A stretch of 64,000 bases of DNA. It comes from Alkalihalobacillus pseudalcaliphilus. GTDB lineage: Bacteria > Bacillota > Bacilli > Bacillales > Bacillaceae_D. The notes under the pieces were generated by a model, which saw only the letters and a list, made by a program, of their open reading frames with translations, searched no databases and was not told the DNA's origin. Every line of letters begins with the position of its first letter. The stretch's first letter is position 1. The DNA lies in contig LFJO01000005.1 in assembly GCA_001038565.1 (NCBI GenBank), positions 706,427-770,426 of the forward strand, written 5' to 3'. Of the stretch, positions 26,732 to 36,116 are shown piece by piece. The translations under genes and the position numbers were made by a program.

Positions 26732-26886
26732 TCGATCTCCTCCCATCCGGACTTTAACCGTCGGCCTTGGATTCACACCAAGTCAGTCTTTTATCAAAAT
26801 CATCACGATAAAAGAGTCGCGGGCTACGATTAACACTCAATCATCACCGCCGGTAAGGAATTTCACCTAACCCCGAAGATTCATAT
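26732..26886 (-). promoter_or_regulatory. FMN riboswitch (RFN element)
   Basis: Minus-strand conserved RFN blocks occur in order: ATCTTCGGGG, GGTGAAATTCC, ACCGGCGGT, TAGCCCGCGA, GGTGTGAATCC, GCCGACGGT and AGTCCGGATGGGAGGAG. The closing stem is visible at the ends. FMN binding would favour the terminator at 26652-26682 and switch off the EamA transporter. Confidence 0.96.
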
Positions 26887-26905
26887 TCGATTTTTATCTT
26901 TTACT

Positions 26906-26934
26906 ATTGTAATAGGAATATAAGAAAATATCAA
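26906..26934 (-). promoter_or_regulatory. Sigma-A promoter of the FMN riboswitch
   Basis: On the minus strand TTGATA, 17 bp, TACAAT, about 20 bp before the aptamer. It lies between cbpB and the riboswitch. Confidence 0.75.
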
Positions 26935-26977
26935 TACTTCCTTTTTGTTAGTTACCGCTTAACTTAAGCTCGATAGA

Positions 26978-27427
26978 CTACTTAACCTCTTGCGTATGCA
27001 AATATTTACTGACTAGCGCCAGAATAGACCTGCGTGTTAAAATCCCTAAAAACTCTTGTTCATCATTAACGACACATAAAAATGGGTGGTTTATTGATAA
27101 ATTAAGGGCTCGGGCGAATGTATCTTCTTTCTTGATCATCGGTACATTCGTATTCATTACATCAGAAACGGTTTGATCAGATAACCGTTCGAGTTCAAAT
27201 TGCTCAACACCTAATAATGAGTCGAGAATAAGTGAATTACTAATAATTCCATGCAGTTTAAGCGTTGGGTCAAGTACGGGTATAACAGTATAACCTGACT
27301 TGATTAATACAAGCAATGCATGCTCTAATGGGTTTTTTAATTGTACATGTGCCACTTTTTCCATTGGAACAATTAAATCACGTAATTCATTGTCTAATAG
27401 TGTCTTGTTTTTTAATTCTTGGAACAT
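26978..27427 (-). CDS. cbpB: c-di-AMP-binding CBS-domain protein CbpB (DarB)
   Basis: A 149-residue protein of two CBS domains (about residues 18-70 and 88-140), corresponding to YkuL/DarB of B. subtilis and CbpB of Listeria. In those it binds c-di-AMP and, when ligand-free, acts on the stringent-response enzyme Rel and on pyruvate carboxylase. Motifs GYTVIPVLDP...LHGIISN and FLGILTRRSIL are typical. It is transcribed alone; the downstream riboswitch has its own promoter. Confidence 0.88.
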   Translation of the reverse strand: MFQELKNKTLLDNELRDLIVPMEKVAHVQLKNPLEHALLVLIKSGYTVIPVLDPTLKLHGIISNSLILDSLLGVEQFELERLSDQTVSDVMNTNVPMIKKEDTFARALNLSINHPFLCVVNDEQEFLGILTRRSILALVSKYLHTQEVK

Positions 27428-27581
27428 TCGATCACTTCTTTTTTTGTTATTTGTTTACGAACATCTATCTTTATCGTATATCTCCAAAAAACATTATGTC
27501 AAGAAATAAGCGATCATTGATAAAAGTTTCTGAAGTAAATTTTATCAATATTGGTGATACTGGTTATTAGAGGTGAAAAAG

Positions 27582-27827
27582 ATGCATACAAAACATACTG
27601 TCACATATATATGTGAAACTTATTTATCTGGTAATAACTATTATTTTAAAAAAGAGCTTATCACATTTGATTCGTGGGATAATCCAGAGTCAATTTCATG
27701 GTCAACACCAAGGCCCATTTCAAAACAGACATTCTTGAAAAGGGAAAAAGAAGGCTACAAAACATTATACAAAACCAATCATAAAAAACCAGCAGAGGTC
27801 ATCACATTACATGGTGAATCAAGTTGA
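27582..27827 (+). CDS. Hypothetical small protein
   Basis: An 81-residue ORF of polar, aromatic-rich composition (MHTKHTVTYICETYLSG). GAGGTGA lies six bases before the ATG at 27582. A 9-bp inverted repeat TTGATAAAA/TTTTATCAA (27517-27525, 27540-27548) stands upstream and could be an operator. No family recognised; no signal or membrane segment. Confidence 0.55.
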   Translation: MHTKHTVTYICETYLSGNNYYFKKELITFDSWDNPESISWSTPRPISKQTFLKREKEGYKTLYKTNHKKPAEVITLHGESS

Positions 27828-27959
27828 AAGCAATTAGTCCTAAGACTACAATGGAGGAAGAAAAATCGCTCTGCTCCCCGCATAAACGCATTACTCCATG
27901 AAACCTTGAATAAGAAGTCCTGTAATTACTTTTATCTTTAATGGTGGTGAGGTGAACCG

Positions 27960-28125
27960 TATTTCGCTATGAGGTTTTGTATGAAAATTGCTAATGCTGG
28001 AATGCGGAGTTCTACTCGTCGCTACCGAAAATCATGTTCCGCGTCCTATGGGGTGGCACTGAGCTAACTTGCTACGCCAGTGGATCTCAGCTCTGCCACT
28101 ACGTCCCATGGGAGTCTCCGCATGT
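27960..28125. repeat. Dispersed intergenic repeat, copy 2, strongly structured
   Basis: The outer arms ATGCGGAG (28002-28009) and CTCCGCAT (28116-28123) are inverted. Inside are a stem GTGGCA-CTGAG with CTCAG-CTC-TGCCAC, and CCTATGGGG facing CCCATGGG. Read on the minus strand it contains GGACGCGGAACATGATTTTC and GGTAGCGACG, matching copy 1 at 13786-13818. It is GC-rich against its flanks. The rest of the 27828-28666 gap holds no gene I can support; 28500-28545 has a further fragment of the repeat family. Confidence 0.6.
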
Positions 28126-28568
28126 TTTCGTCCGCTAGGTTCGTCTAAAGTCTCAAGTTTAAGAATATTCTTACAATAATCATTAGCATGAAAAGAATAA
28201 AGCGAAAATAAATGAAGAGCCACCAGTCAAAGAGCACAAAACCACTTTCATGCTTTTGGTAATAGCTTGCTGAACAACTAATCACCAACAAAAACGAATT
28301 TATGCGTTAGTTAGTCCTTAACATGGTGGACTTTCATTTAATTTGGTTCTGTCCTTTGATTGTTGGCATTTTGGTCAATTTAGTTTAGTTTCTTGCTTTA
28401 TTGGCTTTTCATTTATTTTGTATGAGAAGGGCACAAACCAAGAAGTCTGCATCAACCAAAGCGTGCCCCCAATCCCGCAGCGATCATCGAAGGGTACACC
28501 TTCGCCTGTAGCCAACTTTCATACAGAAAAGCACGAAAGCCTATTTTCGGAAAATTCAAGAACTATTA

Positions 28569-28597
28569 TTGACATTCTAAGTATAGACCGATAGAAT
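28569..28597 (+). promoter_or_regulatory. Sigma-A promoter of the sulfur operon
   Basis: TTGACA, 17 bp, TAGAAT, about 70 bp before the yezD start. Confidence 0.75.
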
Positions 28598-28666
28598 ACT
28601 ATTAAACTAATAAAACATATAAAAATACAAGGAATTAAATTTCATGCTAAGGCTAGGAGGAGAAGC

Positions 28667-28807
28667 ATGGATGACCAAAAATTAGATGAGGTTTCTGAAC
28701 AAATTAAAGGGTTACTAAAAGACTTAAAGTACGGTTCCATCACGTTAGTTGTTCAAGATGGTAAAATTGTTCAGCTTGAAAAAAATGAAAAGGTAAGAAT
28801 TAAATAA
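28667..28807 (+). CDS. yezD: YezD family small protein (DUF2292)
   Basis: A 46-residue protein with the DUF2292 pattern: helix SEQIKGLLKDLKYGSITLVV then QDGKIVQLEKNEKVRI. AGGAGGAGAAGC precedes the ATG. It leads into cysH after about 105 bp, with a hairpin between, consistent with its usual association with sulfur assimilation. The biochemical role is unknown. Confidence 0.88.
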   Translation: MDDQKLDEVSEQIKGLLKDLKYGSITLVVQDGKIVQLEKNEKVRIK

Positions 28808-28831
28808 TGAGTTGCTGACTAGACAAACTAG

Positions 28832-28886
28832 AGGTGACGTTTTTTCAACTAGGTATAGGAACTAGGTGAGGAAACGTCGCTTTTTC
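28832..28886 (+). terminator. Hairpin between yezD and cysH
   Basis: GACGTTT (28836-28842) pairs with AAACGTC (28872-28878), with further imperfect pairing inside and a T run after. It may be a partial terminator or attenuator that lowers expression of the downstream cys genes. Confidence 0.65.
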
Positions 28887-28912
28887 TATTTGGTAAAAGG
28901 AGGTGTCTACAC

Positions 28913-29626
28913 TTGAATGTATCTTATCAAGCACTCAAAGACGAAGATTACAAAAAAATAAACCAACTGTTAGCCAAAAAAGACAGTATGGACGTTTTAA
29001 AATGGGCCTTTCAAGAATTTGGGGATGAACTTGTTTATTCCTGTAGTTTTGGTGTTGAGGGAATGGTATTAATTGACCTAATTAATAAAGTCAAAAAAGA
29101 TGCCCATATCATTTTTCTTGATACCGATTTTCATTTCAAAGAAACGTATGAATTAATAAAAAAAGTAAAAAGCAGATATCCACAATTAAACATTGAATTA
29201 ATCAAACCTGAGCTTACACCATTAGAGCAATCAAAGCAATTTGGCGAGAAATTATGGGAAAGAAATCCAGATGCATGTTGTCAACTTCGTAAACTCATTC
29301 CATTAGAACAGCAATTATCGAAAAAAAGAGCATGGATTTCTGGACTACGTCGGGAGCAATCACCAACGAGAGCGAACACGAAATATGTGAATCAGGACAA
29401 TCGTTTTCAATCTATAAAAATTTGCCCACTTATTCATTGGACGGAAGAAGAGATATGGATGTATGTGAAATTGAACAAGCTTGATTACAACGTATTGCAT
29501 GATCAGCAATTTCCGAGTATAGGCTGTGAATATTGTACGAAACCAGTTAAAGAAGGTGACGACCCGAGAAGTGGTCGTTGGGCTAATTCCACAAAAACAG
29601 AATGCGGCTTACATCAACAACCTTAA
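28913..29626 (+). CDS. cysH: Adenylyl/phosphoadenylyl-sulfate reductase CysH
   Basis: Reduces activated sulfate (APS or PAPS) to sulfite. A 237-residue cytosolic protein with [11 protein letters not shown] (nucleotide loop), [10 protein letters not shown] and the C-terminal catalytic ECGLH. The cysteine pairs DACCQLRK and GCEYCTKP are the [4Fe-4S] ligands of the APS-reducing type. The start is TTG behind AGGAGGTG. The next gene, sat, starts 14 bp after its stop. Confidence 0.95.
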   Translation: MNVSYQALKDEDYKKINQLLAKKDSMDVLKWAFQEFGDELVYSCSFGVEGMVLIDLINKVKKDAHIIFLDTDFHFKETYELIKKVKSRYPQLNIELIKPELTPLEQSKQFGEKLWERNPDACCQLRKLIPLEQQLSKKRAWISGLRREQSPTRANTKYVNQDNRFQSIKICPLIHWTEEEIWMYVKLNKLDYNVLHDQQFPSIGCEYCTKPVKEGDDPRSGRWANSTKTECGLHQQP

Positions 29627-29640
29627 AGAGGAGAATGAAT

Positions 29641-30795
29641 ATGAGTCATATAGCACCACATGGAGGTACATTAATTCAGTTATTTGATCCAGAATATGAT
29701 GATTCGAACATTTCTAAGGAAATTGAATTAGATTCTTTTGCTTTATCAGATTTGGAATTAATAGGTATTGGTGGATTCAGTCCACTTACTGGATTTTTAG
29801 GGAAAGAAGATTATGAATCTGTTGTTCGACATATGAGATTAGCAGATGGAACGGTATGGAGTATTCCTATTACATTGCCTGTTACAGCGGAAAAAGCACA
29901 AGAGTTAGTTGTAGGTGAACAAGTGAAGCTCGTCTTTAATGGTGAGGGCTACGGAGTTATCAAAATATCTGAACTGTTTGAGCCGAATAAAATAGAAGAG
30001 GCTTTGCATGTTTATCGAACCGATGACAAAGCACACCCAGGAGTCTCCAAGCTATTTGAACGCCCACATGTATATGTAGCTGGTGAAATTATTTTGACCA
30101 GACGTGTTAAACGGGGGCGTTTTCAATCATACCACCGTGACCCGAAAGAGACTCGAGGGAAATTTACGGAGCTAGGTTGGAAAAAAATTGTTGGCTTTCA
30201 AACGAGAAATCCCGTACACCGAGCACATGAGTATATTCAAAAAGCAGCTCTTGAAATTGTCGATGGCTTATTTTTAAATCCACTAGTTGGAGATACGAAG
30301 TCCGATGACATTCCTGCAGATGTCAGAATGGAGAGCTACGAAGTATTACTTCAACATTATTACCCTAAAGATCGAGTATTTTTATCTGTTTTTCCGGCGG
30401 CGATGAGATATGCAGGACCAAGAGAAGCTATTTTTCATGCGATTGTTCGTCAAAATTATGGATGTACGCACTTCATTGTAGGCCGTGACCATGCAGGTGT
30501 TGGTGATTATTATGGGACATATGATGCACAGCTTATTTTTAACGAAATTCCAGAAGATGGTTTGCAGATAACTCCTTTGTTTTTTGAGCATAGCTTCTAT
30601 TGTCAAGCTTGTGGAAATATGGCTTCAACGAAAACATGCCCACATGACAAGGAACATCACGTCATTTTATCAGGGACAAAGGTACGAAAAATGCTTGCAA
30701 ATGGAGAATTGCCGCCAGCTGAATTTAGTAGAAAAGAAGTCGTGGAAGTCTTAATAAAAGGGATGAGTGTTCAAGCAGAAAGTATTCAATCATAA
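29641..30795 (+). CDS. sat: Sulfate adenylyltransferase (ATP sulfurylase)
   Basis: First step of sulfate activation, ATP + sulfate to APS. 384 residues, the usual bacterial homomeric type. The active-site motifs [12 protein letters not shown] and VGRDHAG are present, and the C-terminal [15 protein letters not shown] has a zinc-like cysteine set. The start is ATG 29641 behind GAGGAG, rather than the earlier in-frame codon at 29602, which lies inside cysH. Confidence 0.96.
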   Translation: MSHIAPHGGTLIQLFDPEYDDSNISKEIELDSFALSDLELIGIGGFSPLTGFLGKEDYESVVRHMRLADGTVWSIPITLPVTAEKAQELVVGEQVKLVFNGEGYGVIKISELFEPNKIEEALHVYRTDDKAHPGVSKLFERPHVYVAGEIILTRRVKRGRFQSYHRDPKETRGKFTELGWKKIVGFQTRNPVHRAHEYIQKAALEIVDGLFLNPLVGDTKSDDIPADVRMESYEVLLQHYYPKDRVFLSVFPAAMRYAGPREAIFHAIVRQNYGCTHFIVGRDHAGVGDYYGTYDAQLIFNEIPEDGLQITPLFFEHSFYCQACGNMASTKTCPHDKEHHVILSGTKVRKMLANGELPPAEFSRKEVVEVLIKGMSVQAESIQS

Positions 30796-30812
30796 TAAAG
30801 TAGGTGAATTTA

Positions 30813-31889
30813 ATGCTGGAGATCCTTGCGTTTATCATTGCCTTCTTTTTTGCGATGAATATTGGAGCGAGTGGGACAGCTGCGGCAATGGGCCCAGCAT
30901 ATGGCAGTGGTGCAATCCCAAATAAAAAAATAGCGATGGTGCTAGTCGGTATCTTTGCCTTTTTAGGTGCTTTAGCGGGCGGAGAAGTAGTCAAAACAAT
31001 TGGTGAAGGCATTATTCCTACAAATATTGTCGATGTTCCTTTGGTTATTATTATTTTAACTTCCGCTTGTGGCACATTATTTTTTGCTAATATCATTGGC
31101 ATTCCTTTATCGACAAGTGAAGTAGTGGTTGGCTCGATTGTCGGGGCTGGAATTGCTTATCAATCTTTGTTTGTAAAAGAACTTCTGATTATAGTTAGCT
31201 TTTGGATTATCACGCCATTTGTCGCTTTTTTTCTAGCTTTGTTTATTGGTAAATGCACTAGATATTTAGAGAATACTTGGCCGCAGTTAAAGGGGACGGG
31301 GAAGTGGAAGAAACCGTTAGTATTCTTTCTTATTACATGTGGCGGAATTGAAGCCTATGCGGCTGGTATGAATAATGTCGCAAATGCTGTAGGGCCACTC
31401 GTTGGTGCAGGTTTAATCGATGTTCAAACGGCTGTTGTTTGGGGAGGTTTGTTTGTCGCACTTGGGGCTCTTCTTTTAGGAGGCAGAGTTTTGGAAACCA
31501 ATGGGAAAAAAATTACGCAGCTCTCCCTTTTACAAGGAAGCTCGGTCTCGTTAACGGGTGGTTCACTTGTTATAGTGGCTTCCATATTTGGTATACCTGT
31601 ACCACTTACCCAAATTACTACTTCTGCGATTGCTGGGATAGGCACCGCATCAGAAGGACTTAAAATGTGGCAAAAAGACATTATCAAAAGAATTATTAAG
31701 GTTTGGATTGTATCGCCAGTGTTCGCCTTAGTAGTTTCATATGGTCTTATCTTACTTTTTCGACAAGCTGATTTTTACAAGTTATTTATCATTCTAAGTG
31801 TTTTCATTGCAACTATCGGTGCCTATTGCTTATATCAATCTACTCGTAAAGAGAAAAGCACTACCTACGATAAAGGAGAAGGAATTTAA
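30813..31889 (+). CDS. cysP: Sulfate permease CysP (PiT family)
   Basis: A 358-residue membrane protein of the inorganic phosphate transporter family with two repeats marked by FAMNIGASGTAAAMGPAYG and GMNNVANAVGPLVGAG. In B. subtilis the homologue CysP imports sulfate, and its place between sat and cysC supports that here. I start at ATG 30813, after AGGTGA; a GTG at 30804 overlaps the ribosome site. Confidence 0.9.
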   Translation: MLEILAFIIAFFFAMNIGASGTAAAMGPAYGSGAIPNKKIAMVLVGIFAFLGALAGGEVVKTIGEGIIPTNIVDVPLVIIILTSACGTLFFANIIGIPLSTSEVVVGSIVGAGIAYQSLFVKELLIIVSFWIITPFVAFFLALFIGKCTRYLENTWPQLKGTGKWKKPLVFFLITCGGIEAYAAGMNNVANAVGPLVGAGLIDVQTAVVWGGLFVALGALLLGGRVLETNGKKITQLSLLQGSSVSLTGGSLVIVASIFGIPVPLTQITTSAIAGIGTASEGLKMWQKDIIKRIIKVWIVSPVFALVVSYGLILLFRQADFYKLFIILSVFIATIGAYCLYQSTRKEKSTTYDKGEGI

Positions 31890-31907
31890 ACAGGAGGAGG
31901 CGGGACA

Positions 31908-32543
31908 ATGAGCACACAACACTCGAAAAATATCGTTTGGCATGAATCGGTCGTATCAAAGCAGGATCGTCAAAAGCAAAAAGGCCATAAGAGTGTGATC
32001 TTGTGGTTTACAGGTCTTTCTGGTGCAGGGAAATCAACTTTAGCTAATGCGCTTGATTTGTACTTACATCAAAAGGGCTTGACCAGTTATGTACTAGATG
32101 GTGATAATGTTCGACATGGATTAAATAAAGGACTTGGTTTTAGTGAAGAGGACAGAAAAGAGAATATTCGCCGTATTGGGGAAGTGTCAAAACTATTTTT
32201 AGATGCTGGCACGATAGTATCGACCGCGTTCATATCGCCATTTCGCCAGGATAGGGATCAAGTAAGACAACTCGTTGAAGACGGAGAGTTTATTGAGATT
32301 TATGTAAAGTGTTCTTTAGAAAAATGTGAATTAAGAGACCCAAAAGGTTTATATAAGAAAGCGCGGTCAGGTGAAATTCCAGAATTCACAGGAATAAGCT
32401 CGCCGTACGAAGAGCCCTTAAATCCTGAGGTTTTGGTCGAAACCGATCAACTGTCAATTGAAGGGTCCATTCAAAAGGTGATTGCTTATTTGGTGGAAGC
32501 AGGTATCGTAGGAACTGAAATCATCAACAGTAATAACGGGTAA
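31908..32543 (+). CDS. cysC: Adenylylsulfate kinase CysC
   Basis: Phosphorylates APS to PAPS. 211 residues with the Walker A site [30 protein letters not shown], and [19 protein letters not shown] precedes the ATG. Last gene of the yezD-cysH-sat-cysP-cysC unit. No strong terminator was found in the 290-bp gap that follows. Confidence 0.96.
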   Translation: MSTQHSKNIVWHESVVSKQDRQKQKGHKSVILWFTGLSGAGKSTLANALDLYLHQKGLTSYVLDGDNVRHGLNKGLGFSEEDRKENIRRIGEVSKLFLDAGTIVSTAFISPFRQDRDQVRQLVEDGEFIEIYVKCSLEKCELRDPKGLYKKARSGEIPEFTGISSPYEEPLNPEVLVETDQLSIEGSIQKVIAYLVEAGIVGTEIINSNNG

Positions 32544-32791
32544 TATAAAATTCTTGAAGCCATGTCGCCTCATGGACAGGATGTGAAGGTGTGTAAGGGA
32601 GTAACTGGACCAAAGAGGCTCTTTGAAGGTTTTGATATCCTTTTGGTTTGATGTATGGCTTTTCATTCTGCGTAGCTCTTTCCTTTTTTAAAATGATGAA
32701 TGACTGATCAAGCTTGAGAATGAGCTGCTCATCAGCGAGAAGCGAAGCATTAATTAGGACGAGAATATTGTACCTTTAATCATACGTACGA

Positions 32792-32817
32792 ACAAAAAAA
32801 CGAGCAAAATGCTCGTT
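32792..32817 (-). terminator. Terminator of the subtilase operon
   Basis: On the minus strand AACGAGC, ATTTT, GCTCGTT followed by a T run. Confidence 0.88.
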
Positions 32818-32832
32818 TCTTTGTTTGTAGTA

Positions 32833-34608
32833 CTAACGAATAGATTGTAGAGCTTTGGCAACATCCATCTCACCATAACCATAATAAGGATCTTTTCCAT
32901 TATCACCTAAATCATTCGCTGTCGAAGTTATCGTATCATAAACCTGCTGATTGGATAAATCGGGACGAAGTGCCCGGATTAATCCAGCTAAACCAGCTAC
33001 ATGTGGAGCAGCCATAGATGTCCCTGACATTACGGTATAATTATTATCAGGGAATAAACTAGGTATATGTTCTCCTGGAGCAGATATATCAACATGCTCA
33101 CCGTAATTGGAGAAGAAAGCACGGTTTTTATCTTGATCAACGGCAGCAACCGTTAGCACCTCGGGATAATAAGCGGGATAAAGAGGGTCGCTCACATTAT
33201 CATTTCCTGAAGCGGCAATTAAGACGACATCTTTCTCATAAGCATATTGAATGGCATCGTAAAGAGCATCTGAATGATAATAATCACCTAAGCTCATATT
33301 GATGACATCGGCTCCTTGATCGACAGCCCAATAAATTCCGTTGGCAACTTCATAAGATGAACCTTCACCTTCGTCATTTAAAACTTTCACAGGTAAAATT
33401 TCACTTTTCCATGATACCCCGGCAATTCCTGTAATATTATTGGTCGTAGCCGAGGCGACACCAGCGACATGGGTACCATGACCATGTGCATCAGCAAAAT
33501 CTCCATTTTCACTAAAGGCATTATAGCCTTTATTTATTTTGCCTTGTAAATCTAAATGATTTTCATCAACGCCCGTGTCGAGAATGGCAATCATGATATT
33601 CTCACCACCAGATAGATCCCAGCCATTACTAATATTAATTTGTTCAAGGTTCCATTGATACGGCTGGAAGAATTCATCATTAGGTACTGTTGATGCTATT
33701 CTCACCTGATTTGTCATTAAGTAATTAGGTTCAATAAAAACTAGGTCAGCATCGTTGTTTAAACGATTGATTAATTCTTCGGTTGTAAAAGAGTCAGATT
33801 GGACAACGAGAAAGGGTCCCGATGATTCAATAAAGGTTAAATCTTGATGTTCATCTATCCAATTTAAAGAGCGTTGATTATCTTTAAATTTAATGACAGC
33901 TTGATGTTCAATATAGGTTCTTTGCTCGGATTCGCTTTTTTTCTGATCAGAATGTACGACAATATCCCAACCTAACTCAGGCACGTGTTCCGCTTTGTAT
34001 CCTGAGGGAACGTCATTCATTGTTTGCCATTGAATGTCGGGGTTTTCGCCAGATACAAAGAAATTACCGTTTGAATCAGCAACAGAAGCTAGGTCTTTTA
34101 CATAAGATTTGACGAAGGTTAAATCAACTTCACCAAGTAGCGTGCGCCCATCTGCAATTTGCTCACCCATTAACATATAATAAGTTCCTTCTCTTTCAAA
34201 GGGATCCGAAAATTCACTAAGCATATGTGTATGAGTGAGTAAAGAACGATCCGTGGTCGAAAGTTGACCTTCTTGAATCGTTATGGAATCGCCATTAAAA
34301 ATGGCAAAACCATGAAAGTGTGGATGCTCATTAAGCTCCTCCTTAAATACTGTGTGGTACTCTTCATTATTTAAGTCGTACTCGCCCCAACGATTAAGCT
34401 GGTTGGAAAGTTGGCTTAGAAACATAGAGGTAGTTAATGCTAAATCCTTTGCCATTAATTCATCCATCGCTCTAGAATCCAATGTCTGAGGTATTTCCTT
34501 GTCTAGGACATATGGTTTTTCGTCTTCAAGAAAATACTGCCCCATTAAAAACATCCCAATTCCAAATGCACTTATTAATACGATTACAATTGCTAACTTC
34601 CTAAACAT
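32833..34608 (-). CDS. Membrane-anchored S8 subtilase with N-terminal sensor-like domain
   Basis: A 591-residue protease. Residues 5-25 form a signal anchor. Residues about 40-220 are an extracytoplasmic domain whose pattern (FHGFAIFNGDSITIQEG, LLGEVDLTFVKSYVKDL, NGNFFVSGE) looks like a Cache-type sensor fold. A propeptide-like part (about 235-300) ends VFIEPNYLMTNQ. The catalytic domain has Asp344 (ILDTGVD), His377 (HGHGTH), Asn469 (SGND) and Ser531 (GTSMAAPH), so it should be active. It lies in an operon with an acetyltransferase and a polysaccharide deacetylase. The Cache call is by eye. Confidence 0.9.
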   Translation of the reverse strand: MFRKLAIVIVLISAFGIGMFLMGQYFLEDEKPYVLDKEIPQTLDSRAMDELMAKDLALTTSMFLSQLSNQLNRWGEYDLNNEEYHTVFKEELNEHPHFHGFAIFNGDSITIQEGQLSTTDRSLLTHTHMLSEFSDPFEREGTYYMLMGEQIADGRTLLGEVDLTFVKSYVKDLASVADSNGNFFVSGENPDIQWQTMNDVPSGYKAEHVPELGWDIVVHSDQKKSESEQRTYIEHQAVIKFKDNQRSLNWIDEHQDLTFIESSGPFLVVQSDSFTTEELINRLNNDADLVFIEPNYLMTNQVRIASTVPNDEFFQPYQWNLEQINISNGWDLSGGENIMIAILDTGVDENHLDLQGKINKGYNAFSENGDFADAHGHGTHVAGVASATTNNITGIAGVSWKSEILPVKVLNDEGEGSSYEVANGIYWAVDQGADVINMSLGDYYHSDALYDAIQYAYEKDVVLIAASGNDNVSDPLYPAYYPEVLTVAAVDQDKNRAFFSNYGEHVDISAPGEHIPSLFPDNNYTVMSGTSMAAPHVAGLAGLIRALRPDLSNQQVYDTITSTANDLGDNGKDPYYGYGEMDVAKALQSIR

Positions 34609-35164
34609 TTTCTTGTTTCACCTCATTGTTCATAAAATAGCCCATCCAAATTTCATCATCATACACTCCTTGAAGTTGGACTTGTTCTTTTTGTCTGCCC
34701 TCTTCGATAAAACCATATTTTTTATACAAAGAGTAAGCTGGTTTATTTGATGCAAAAACCGTTAAACAAAGCTTATGCAAACCTCTTAATCGACACCAGT
34801 CTAATGTATAGGTCATAATAAAATGACCAATACCTTTTCCTTGTGTACGCGGATGAATCCAAGTTCTAAAGAGGCCAACATGTTTTTTCATTTCAAGTTC
34901 ACCTAGTAAAACACGGGCAATGCCAGTAATTTCATTATTCACCTCAATGACGATATACATATGATTTTGTTTGATTACCTCATCTATAAAAGCATGCTCT
35001 TCTGCTTCGGTTTTTACTCGTTCTTTCTGAATGTATTTACCAGCTGAGACAATGTCATTAGCTGCCTGTATAATGGCTTTAGCATCCTTTTTCTCGGCAG
35101 GCCGCAATAAGATGTGCGATCCGTCTTTTCCTTCATACTCTTTCGTATCCAATAAATGATTCAA
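34601..35164 (-). CDS. GNAT family N-acetyltransferase
   Basis: A 187-residue GNAT protein. The acetyl-CoA loop TQGKGIGHF (Q/RxxGxG/A type) and the C-terminal NKPAYSLYKKYGF block are clear. The substrate is unknown. It overlaps the subtilase gene by 8 bp and the upstream deacetylase gene by 4 bp, so the three are coupled in translation. Confidence 0.9.
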   Translation of the reverse strand: MNHLLDTKEYEGKDGSHILLRPAEKKDAKAIIQAANDIVSAGKYIQKERVKTEAEEHAFIDEVIKQNHMYIVIEVNNEITGIARVLLGELEMKKHVGLFRTWIHPRTQGKGIGHFIMTYTLDWCRLRGLHKLCLTVFASNKPAYSLYKKYGFIEEGRQKEQVQLQGVYDDEIWMGYFMNNEVKQENV

Positions 35165-35961
35165 GGCTTTTCCCCGCCTTCGTATTGAATGTGGTGCAGC
35201 TGGTGAGTGAGAGGTGAGTCCATCAATTCAGATAAAGATACGAGTCTTAATTGATTTTGTTTCATTTTTTTCCAGCCGTTTTCAACGGCCAGAAAGGTTT
35301 CGTGACCTTTTACGCCGACATGACCGATGCCGACTGCTTTACCTTTATCAATGGAGAGTTTTATCAATTTATCTAATTGTTGTTCGACCTCGTATTGACT
35401 TGACAATGTATCATCAATGAAGATATCGCGTTTTATATAGGGCATATTGAACTCTTGGGCGATTTTAGGAATGACTGATTGAGGACTTGTGCCACTATCT
35501 AAAAAATAAAATTGATGCTCATTAGCGATCTTTAAGATAATACGCATAATATGTTCGTCCTCCACTATTTTGGAGCCCATATGGTTATTCATCCCAACGG
35601 CATGGGGGACATTTTCAATCGCCTCTCTGACCCGCTTTTCAATTTCGTCATCACTTAAGTTTGTTGTAATGGCATTGGGGCCAAGCCAAGACGCCTTGCC
35701 TTGCTTTGGTTCCATTGGCATATGGATAATTACCTCTAAGCCGGCATTATAGGCCAGTTCTGCTTGCTCTTTTGCATGTTTTTGAAAAGGCATAATAGCA
35801 ACTGTAATGGGAATGTCCGCTTTTAAAAATTGCTTCACTCCTTTAACATCACCACCAAAGTCATCTATGATGAGGGCAATTTGATTTTCTTCTGCTAATG
35901 TTTGAATCGGCATACAAAGAATGGCGATACCAAAAATGATTGCGATCATTGCTCTTGCCAT
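35161..35961 (-). CDS. Divergent polysaccharide deacetylase family protein
   Basis: A 266-residue secreted protein with signal peptide (MARAMIAIIFGIAILCMPIQ). The mature part opens IALIIDDFGGDVKGV, with VIIHMPMEP, MNNHMGSK and AVGIGHVGVK, the layout of the divergent polysaccharide deacetylases (YibQ-like), which modify surface glycans. The start 35961 follows AAGGAGG; an extension to 36015 is not needed. It is the first gene of the three-gene operon. Confidence 0.9.
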   Translation of the reverse strand: MARAMIAIIFGIAILCMPIQTLAEENQIALIIDDFGGDVKGVKQFLKADIPITVAIMPFQKHAKEQAELAYNAGLEVIIHMPMEPKQGKASWLGPNAITTNLSDDEIEKRVREAIENVPHAVGMNNHMGSKIVEDEHIMRIILKIANEHQFYFLDSGTSPQSVIPKIAQEFNMPYIKRDIFIDDTLSSQYEVEQQLDKLIKLSIDKGKAVGIGHVGVKGHETFLAVENGWKKMKQNQLRLVSLSELMDSPLTHQLHHIQYEGGEKP

Positions 35962-36057
35962 AAAATACTTCCTCCTTTTTTTCCTGTTAGTTTGTCGTAA
36001 AAGTGTGTATCTCATTACAGAAACGGAAAAAAGAGCTCACAAATTATAAAAATAAAC

Positions 36058-36105
36058 TAAAAGACATGGAGTGAGAGGTTTATCCTCTGCACACCATGTC
36101 TTTTG
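36058..36105. terminator. Terminator between tnrA and the deacetylase gene
   Basis: AAAAGACATGG pairs with CCATGTCTTTT; inside, GTGAGAGG pairs with CCTCTGCAC. A and T runs lie on both sides. Confidence 0.9.
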
Positions 36106-36116
36106 ATAAAAGCTGA

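Noticed and set aside
28032-28223. A 63-codon minus-strand frame in the structured repeat
   Set aside because: Lies in a palindromic non-coding repeat; no ribosome site.
28343-28594. An 83-codon plus-strand frame before the sulfur operon
   Set aside because: No ribosome site, odd composition, and overlaps a repeat fragment.
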